Below, piece by piece: positions 59,094 to 64,000 of a stretch of 64,000 bases of DNA (position 1 is the stretch's first letter; every line of letters starts with the position of its first letter). The stretch is from Mucilaginibacter pedocola (lineage in GTDB: Bacteria; Bacteroidota; Bacteroidia; Sphingobacteriales; Sphingobacteriaceae): positions 1 through 64,000 of the forward strand of contig NZ_MBTF01000016.1 in the NCBI RefSeq assembly GCF_002013915.1. Reading direction: 5' to 3'. A model generated the notes under the pieces. That model searched no databases, had not been told where the DNA came from, and saw only the letters and a program-made list of their open reading frames with translations. Position numbers and translations under genes: made by a program.

Positions 59094-59121
59094 ACTGGTT
59101 TGGCAAAATTGCCAAACCAGT
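59094..59121 (-). terminator. Terminator between the two lipoprotein genes
   Basis: ACTGGTTTGGCAA / TTGCCAAACCAGT, a 12-13-bp stem with a tight loop; on the minus strand seven T follow. It would stop or attenuate transcription before the second lipoprotein gene. Confidence 0.85.
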
Positions 59122-59139
59122 TTATACGATTTAGATTGC

Positions 59140-60609
59140 TTAGAACTTAGCCCAACCGCCGTTAGCAGTTTCAAGGGCCCAGCTTACGCCGGTTGCACCA
59201 AATGCACCTCTAATAGTAGTAGATTTGAATAAAGCAGAACCTGCTGCAGGTGATGCAGCCGAAGCGAAGTCGGCATCGCCGTCGAAACGGGCACCGTACC
59301 TTGCATTAGAAGCAGCAGTTAAGTTAAACTGGCTCGATACTACGTTAACCAGGTTGAAAGGATCAACCAAAGCAGCAGTAGAAGACTGAGTATACAGTGC
59401 GTTTCTGCTTGCGTTAGGATCAGACAGGTAAGTCCTTAAAGACTCGTTAGTGAAGCTGGTAACACCACCGGTTACAGTGTAGCCTTTAGTGATAGGATTG
59501 TTGCTCAGGATGTTGTACTTGAACGAAGCATTGTCGTTAGCAAGGCTATCAGCAGTTACCTGGCCATCGATCAACAAAGCTGAAGGCCAGCCCAGGATGA
59601 TAGAGTTACGTACTTTGAAAGAGCTATTTCTGCGGAAACGCATACCTGCAACAAATGAACCGGCAACGTTAGTAGCAGAAGTTTGCGGAGAGTGTGGGTC
59701 AGAGTCAACAACGCCATTAGCACCAAGCAAAGTCATGTTAGAAATAACCGGACGGGTACGTGGGTTATTAGTAGCAATACCGGTGTTATCGTTATCGCAC
59801 TCGATACCGTGTGAACCAGATTGGTCATTGATCTCAGGATCCCTGAAACCTAACAGGTACTGTAAAGTACCGCGGTAACCGAAATCGAAATCGAAATCGT
59901 CATCGATAGGGCGGTAAGAAATAAGGTATTTAGGGTTAACAGTACCACCGAAGAACTCGAAAGAATCGTCGCCGCTGTAGCTAACTTGTATTTGTTTCAA
60001 TACAGTACCGGCACCAACACCGCCTAAGGTAAGGCCGTTAACCTCGTTGTTGTTACCTAAAGCACCGGCGTAAACACCACCAGCGTACTCAATACGGGTA
60101 AACACTATAGAACCGCTGTTATCGTTAACGTTAGCACCACCGTACTGGGTATCAGACGAGTTAGGTACACCCTCGATGTAGGTAGTAGTTGGCTTGTTGG
60201 TAGGAGCCTGGCCTAAGATGATGATACCACCCCAGTCGCCGTTAGCAGGAGTTGCTTCGTTGCTGGTGAAAACTACCGGTTTGCTTGAGTAGCCATTGCA
60301 GTTAAGTTTACCACCTTTAGCAACTAACAATACGCCTTTTTGGCCTGCACCACCGAAACCTTTAATTAAAGTACCACCCGGGATGTTAAGGGTAGCACCG
60401 CTTTTTACAGTTACTAAACCTTTAAGGATGTAAGTTCTTGAAGCGCTAAGGTTTACAACACCGGTTACAGTGCCTTTAAGTGTATCTATACCGGTAGCAC
60501 CGCCGCTAACAATCTGGCGCTCTACGTTTATATTGTTGCTTTCTTTTGTACAAGCGCTCAGTAAGCCTGCACATACAACTGCAGTAAAAATTTTTGAAAA
60601 TAGTTTCAT
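59140..60609 (-). CDS. Beta-helix-like lipoprotein, paralogue 1
   Basis: The 489-residue protein has a lipobox (AVVCAGLLSAC) followed by TKES, a weaker surface-export signal. The body repeats short strands and turns: TLNIPGGTLIKGFGG, ANGDWGGIIILGQAPTN, FEFFGGTVNPKYLISY, RPVISNMTLLG, VRNSIILGWPSALLID and a C-terminal TIRGAFGATGVSW. The same blocks in the same order occur in the protein from 57668-59071, which shows gene duplication. It is encoded 169 bp after the TonB-dependent receptor gene and is probably its partner. Confidence 0.78.
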   Translation of the reverse strand: MKLFSKIFTAVVCAGLLSACTKESNNINVERQIVSGGATGIDTLKGTVTGVVNLSASRTYILKGLVTVKSGATLNIPGGTLIKGFGGAGQKGVLLVAKGGKLNCNGYSSKPVVFTSNEATPANGDWGGIIILGQAPTNKPTTTYIEGVPNSSDTQYGGANVNDNSGSIVFTRIEYAGGVYAGALGNNNEVNGLTLGGVGAGTVLKQIQVSYSGDDSFEFFGGTVNPKYLISYRPIDDDFDFDFGYRGTLQYLLGFRDPEINDQSGSHGIECDNDNTGIATNNPRTRPVISNMTLLGANGVVDSDPHSPQTSATNVAGSFVAGMRFRRNSSFKVRNSIILGWPSALLIDGQVTADSLANDNASFKYNILSNNPITKGYTVTGGVTSFTNESLRTYLSDPNASRNALYTQSSTAALVDPFNLVNVVSSQFNLTAASNARYGARFDGDADFASAASPAAGSALFKSTTIRGAFGATGVSWALETANGGWAKF

Positions 60610-60778
60610 TTTGTTTTTTTATTAATTTCGTGTTAATTATTAGAACTTTCGCGGGTTTTATAATTGCATCATGAGGTACTCCGGCCTGGCCGGGGCTACT
60701 CTCGGGTGTGTATTACTACCGGGTTGTTACCTCCATTTTCGTCATCCAATTTTGGTTTAGATCGGGTTGTTTTGCTAC

Positions 60779-63700
60779 CTACTTTTTAAAAGTATAAGTA
60801 AGTGATAGGGTGTAGTTTCTGAAAGACCTCCTTGAATAAACTGTAGCATCAAACACATTTCCCGAATATTTTCCGTTCAAATCGTAATCCTGGTATTGTA
60901 CGTATCTGTCGGGGATAATATTTGCCGCGTTAAAGCGTATCTCCATATTCTTTTTAAATAGCTTTTGCCCTATCTGCAGGTCCAGCTGGTTGCGCGGGTT
61001 TTCGTACACATCGGGGTAGGTGCTAATGTCGCCCCGGTCTTCGGTAGTGGTGCCTACAACCACTATGCGGCGGCCTGCGCGGTTAAGCGCTGCAGAAAAG
61101 GTGAAACTATTTTTGAATGCATTAACCAGCAAGCCCGCATTGATAAGGTAAGGCGATTGCCCGCTTAACGGCCTTTGCTTTAAGTTTTGGTCTACATCAG
61201 TACGCCCCTCGAAGCCTTGCAGCTTGCCTGTAATGTGTGAGTGTATGCGGGCGTAGTTACCAAAAACGTAGATGTTTTTTAACCACTCGGGCCCTGCGCC
61301 AAAGTATAAGTTCTTACGCGCTTCAAACTCAAGCCCCCAGTTTACAGCACCCTCAACATTGCGGTAGGTACGTATAAACTTGGTTGTTGAAGTTGTAGCC
61401 TGTGTGCTCACTTCCACAGGGTCTTTTAAATCTTTCCTGAAATAAGAGGCGGAAAATATTTCGCCTGCCGATGGGAACCACTCCACCCTGAAATCAATAT
61501 TGCGGATGGTACCCCTGTTTAGGGCAGGGTTACCCTGGGTAATGTAGCCGCTTACGAAATCGAAGTATTCGTAAGGGCTAATTTCCCTGAACTCGGGGCG
61601 GGTAAGCGTTTTAGAATACGCCGCCCTTACATTCATGCTTTTGATAGGGGTATAAATAATGCTTGCCGAGGGCAAAATGTCGGTATTGTAGCGGATGTAC
61701 GAAACGGGGCTTTGATCATCGCCCGAGCCACCGCTGCCTGGTAAGGCCCTTGCAAGGTCCTCGTTGGTACTAAGGCTCATGGTGTAAAACTCAGCGCGTA
61801 CACCATAAACCAGTTTCAGGTTATCCAATATATTGCTCTCCATGTTTACAAAAGCCGAAGCCAGGTTGGCGCCACCGGTGTATTCGTTGGCAGGCAACTC
61901 GTAGTTAACCAGCACCAAACCACCCGGCCTAAAGTTTTCGGGCGATAAAATAGCATCTATAGACTGGTTGAAATTAACCGGTGTTGAAGACGGGAAGCCT
62001 GATGCATCATTCGGCGTGGTTACACCGCGGGCAGCATCAAAGTAACCCAGGTTGCGGGTTAAGTATGAGCGTTTCCTGAACTGGGCAAAGGCACCCGCTT
62101 TTAGTTTTTGCAGCTGTTTGCCTACCATAAATGGCGTAGTAACTGCAAAGTTTACGTTGTACGAATCTTCTTTAAGTTTAGAGTACAAACGGCTCGAGCT
62201 TTCTATCGAACCAAACTCGGGCACAAAATAATTTTGGTTTTTATACAGCACCGTATCTACCGGGTACAGGTTTACATAGCCTATACGGGTTTGGTTTGGC
62301 TCATCCTTTTTTACCTGGTTGTAAGATACATTCCAGGTTAGGGTTGCAGGGTTTTCGGCACCCAGTTTATGCTCGCCCTGTAACTGTGTACCCAATAAGG
62401 TTTTTTGGGTGGGGTGCATATCAGTAACGCGGCTAAGCGCTATATCGCCAAAGCCTTCCCCTTGGGTTTTGCGCCCGGTTTTTAAAGAGGTTATAGTCTC
62501 AAAATCGCGGTTGAACAAGCTTTTTATGGCTACTTTATTCTTGCCGAACTGGTAGGCTATGTTTAACGATGCACCCTCGTTTACCTGGTAGCGGTAGTCG
62601 CGCTCATAATCGTAAGCGCGCATGTACTGCAAGGTATCGCCGGGGGCTACTGTGCCCGAGTACCTGGTAAGGCGGGCAAGGTCGTAACGCTCCACCTGGT
62701 CAATCATTTGGTCGCGGCGGTAGTTACCCAGCGCTATGATTCCCAGCTTGGTTTCATCTTTAAAAGTAATAGTTTTACCAAAGCCTAATTGCAGTATGCT
62801 GGTAGGCGCTGCATTACCGGCAAGCACCGGGCTCCAGCCTTTAGCAAGCGAATTGCTCAGTTTAAAACGCTCTTCGGGGTAAAGTTTGGCGTACCCTGCC
62901 GATGTAAGGTCGGCTTCTTTAGGTATAGCACGCCCGCCATCGTCATAACCCAACCAGTCGCGGCTGCCATTGCGGTCTTTATAGAATGCTTCGCCGGTTT
63001 GCCCCTGGTAGGTACCACCGCCAAATGCTACCGAAATAAAATCCTGGTCGGGAAAATCTTTTGTAGTAACCTGCACAACGCCGCCTGCAAACTCGCCGGG
63101 CAGGTCGGCAGTGGCTGTTTTAACCACTACTACACTCTCTATTGCTTGTGCAGGTATCAGGTCGAGGCTGAAGGATCTTCTGTCGGGCTCGGTGCTGGGT
63201 AAAACGCCTCCATTCAGCATGGTATAGTTATACCTATCGGCAAGGCCCCTAACAACTACAAATTTACCGTCCTGTACGCTGATACCGGTAACCCTTTTTA
63301 GCGCGTCGCCAGCATTTCGGTCTGGTGTGCGGCGTATAAGCTCGCCCGATATACCATCGGTAACGGCAGTGCTGTTTTTTTGCAGCGAGTAGATGGCAGA
63401 TTGTGTTTCGCGGCGGAAGGTGCTTTTAATAACAACACCGCTTAACTGATTAGTTGAAGCTGCCAGGGCGATATTTAATTCAGACAGTGCGCCGTCTTTT
63501 ATCTCTACCTGGTCAATTTCTTTGCTTGTATACCCTATATATGTAAATGTTAACGTATAGGTACCGGGTTGCAGTTGTAAGCGATAACCACCTTGTATAT
63601 CGGTAACTGTGCTTAAGGTTACTGGGCCTTTGGCTGTAACGGTTACGCCCGGCAAGGTTTCGTTCGATTTGGCGTCGGTTATTTTACCGGCAAGCCTGCC

Positions 63701-64000
63701 CGGTGCTAACCTGCGGTTTACCTTAGCCTGATCGCGGCTGATGGTGATATTGCCGTTAACTACGCTATACGAAAAATCGGTATTTGCTAAAAGCTTATCA
63801 AGCACGGTGTTCAGCGGTGCGTTCTGAAACGATACGGCAGGAGTGTTTACACCGCCGAAAAGGTCTTTATTGTATGCAAAGCTTAAGCCTGTTATATTTT
63901 GAAGTTGTTGTATACTGTTTGCCAGGTTTTGTTTGCCAAAGTTTACTGTAACCTTAGTATCCGATACCCTTTGTGCGGCAACGGGCGCGGCATTTAGCAC
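60779..64000 (-). CDS. TonB-dependent receptor with STN domain, N-terminus outside window
   Basis: The 1,073 residues present begin inside the signal peptide (APVAAQ cleavage), so only some 20-30 residues are missing. An STN/secretin-N domain lies first (IQQLQNITGLSFAYNKDLF, then LNTVLDKLLANTDFSYSV), then a carboxypeptidase-regulatory-like domain (about 100-185, GKITDAKSNETLPGVTVTAKG), a plug (about 200-310, DRNAGDALKRVTGISVQDG and VVVKTATADLPGEFAGGVVQ), and the 22-strand barrel ending TLSLTYTFKK. No SusD gene follows; beta-helix lipoproteins take that place. The STN domain could signal to a FecR-type anti-sigma factor, but none is in the window. Substrate unknown. Confidence 0.93.
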   Translation of the reverse strand: MLNAAPVAAQRVSDTKVTVNFGKQNLANSIQQLQNITGLSFAYNKDLFGGVNTPAVSFQNAPLNTVLDKLLANTDFSYSVVNGNITISRDQAKVNRRLAPGRLAGKITDAKSNETLPGVTVTAKGPVTLSTVTDIQGGYRLQLQPGTYTLTFTYIGYTSKEIDQVEIKDGALSELNIALAASTNQLSGVVIKSTFRRETQSAIYSLQKNSTAVTDGISGELIRRTPDRNAGDALKRVTGISVQDGKFVVVRGLADRYNYTMLNGGVLPSTEPDRRSFSLDLIPAQAIESVVVVKTATADLPGEFAGGVVQVTTKDFPDQDFISVAFGGGTYQGQTGEAFYKDRNGSRDWLGYDDGGRAIPKEADLTSAGYAKLYPEERFKLSNSLAKGWSPVLAGNAAPTSILQLGFGKTITFKDETKLGIIALGNYRRDQMIDQVERYDLARLTRYSGTVAPGDTLQYMRAYDYERDYRYQVNEGASLNIAYQFGKNKVAIKSLFNRDFETITSLKTGRKTQGEGFGDIALSRVTDMHPTQKTLLGTQLQGEHKLGAENPATLTWNVSYNQVKKDEPNQTRIGYVNLYPVDTVLYKNQNYFVPEFGSIESSSRLYSKLKEDSYNVNFAVTTPFMVGKQLQKLKAGAFAQFRKRSYLTRNLGYFDAARGVTTPNDASGFPSSTPVNFNQSIDAILSPENFRPGGLVLVNYELPANEYTGGANLASAFVNMESNILDNLKLVYGVRAEFYTMSLSTNEDLARALPGSGGSGDDQSPVSYIRYNTDILPSASIIYTPIKSMNVRAAYSKTLTRPEFREISPYEYFDFVSGYITQGNPALNRGTIRNIDFRVEWFPSAGEIFSASYFRKDLKDPVEVSTQATTSTTKFIRTYRNVEGAVNWGLEFEARKNLYFGAGPEWLKNIYVFGNYARIHSHITGKLQGFEGRTDVDQNLKQRPLSGQSPYLINAGLLVNAFKNSFTFSAALNRAGRRIVVVGTTTEDRGDISTYPDVYENPRNQLDLQIGQKLFKKNMEIRFNAANIIPDRYVQYQDYDLNGKYSGNVFDATVYSRRSFRNYTLSLTYTFKK

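Noticed and set aside
60678..60700. GC-rich palindrome CCGGCC/GGCCGG in the receptor-lipoprotein gap as a terminator
   Set aside because: No T-run follows on the minus strand, so a terminator is not supported; a structural role stays possible.

Overview
The window reads as chromosomal DNA of a Bacteroidota bacterium of the Sphingobacteriaceae type; Mucilaginibacter or Pedobacter is my guess, from gene content only. Support comes from many -7 promoter boxes of the form TAnnTTTG close to start codons (one complete TTG-N19-TAnnTTTG), a type IX secretion C-terminal sorting domain, a TonB-dependent receptor with an STN domain, lipoproteins with a surface-export-like signal, DUF3127, DUF4197 and DUF6934 proteins, and mostly SD-less genes. 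No rRNA, tRNA or CRISPR was recognised. The sequence is unusually rich in short palindromic intergenic repeats of several families.

Layout. 0-1.3 kb: a complete IS3-family element with a programmed -1 frameshift site. 1.4-7.6 kb: a MarR-GNAT regulator bracketed by two palindromic repeats, an ABC exporter, an ECF sigma factor overlapping a membrane protein with a TonB-like C-terminus, and a DUF4197 lipoprotein. 7.6-16 kb, mostly minus strand: a PiT phosphate permease with its DUF47 partner and a PhoR-like kinase, YceI, a carbohydrate porin, an HD hydrolase, a Cro/C1-type regulator, a THUMP RNA methyltransferase, and an SSB-like DUF3127 protein. 16-25.9 kb: a T9SS cargo protein, a two-component system, an M28 peptidase, a DEDDh exonuclease, a DUF6934 gene with a 50-codon partner, dxs and scpA.

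26.6-33.2 kb is the accessory region. It holds a RecA-like ATPase followed by a zinc-finger/toprim primase-like gene that is frameshifted and invaded by repeats whose units are multiples of three bases. It also holds AT-rich genes of unknown origin, including a cytosolic protein followed 8 bp later by a four-helix membrane protein. That pair resembles the lambda RexA-RexB abortive-infection pair in order, size, topology and short stretches of sequence. At least five repeat families crowd here. No integrase, relaxase or tRNA was found.

33.3-41.5 kb is an exopolysaccharide locus. On the minus strand lie a histidine kinase, a BcsB-like periplasmic protein, a GT2 synthase with an N-terminal MshEN/GspE-N-like domain and a polytopic membrane protein; a GH5 glucanase is divergent. 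41.5-47.6 kb: acyl-ACP desaturase, MscS channel, aldo/keto reductase, and a ParE-type toxin-antitoxin pair overlapping an SGNH hydrolase. 47.9-52.7 kb: the core run rplM-rpsI-rpsB-tsf, then nagA and pyrH. 52.7-55.8 kb: SMUG2-type glycosylase, MtfA-like peptidase, hisS. 55.8-64 kb, minus strand: a TonB-dependent receptor (cut by the window edge), two paralogous beta-helix-like lipoproteins, an outer-membrane barrel and an S41 protease, which look like one uptake or processing system.
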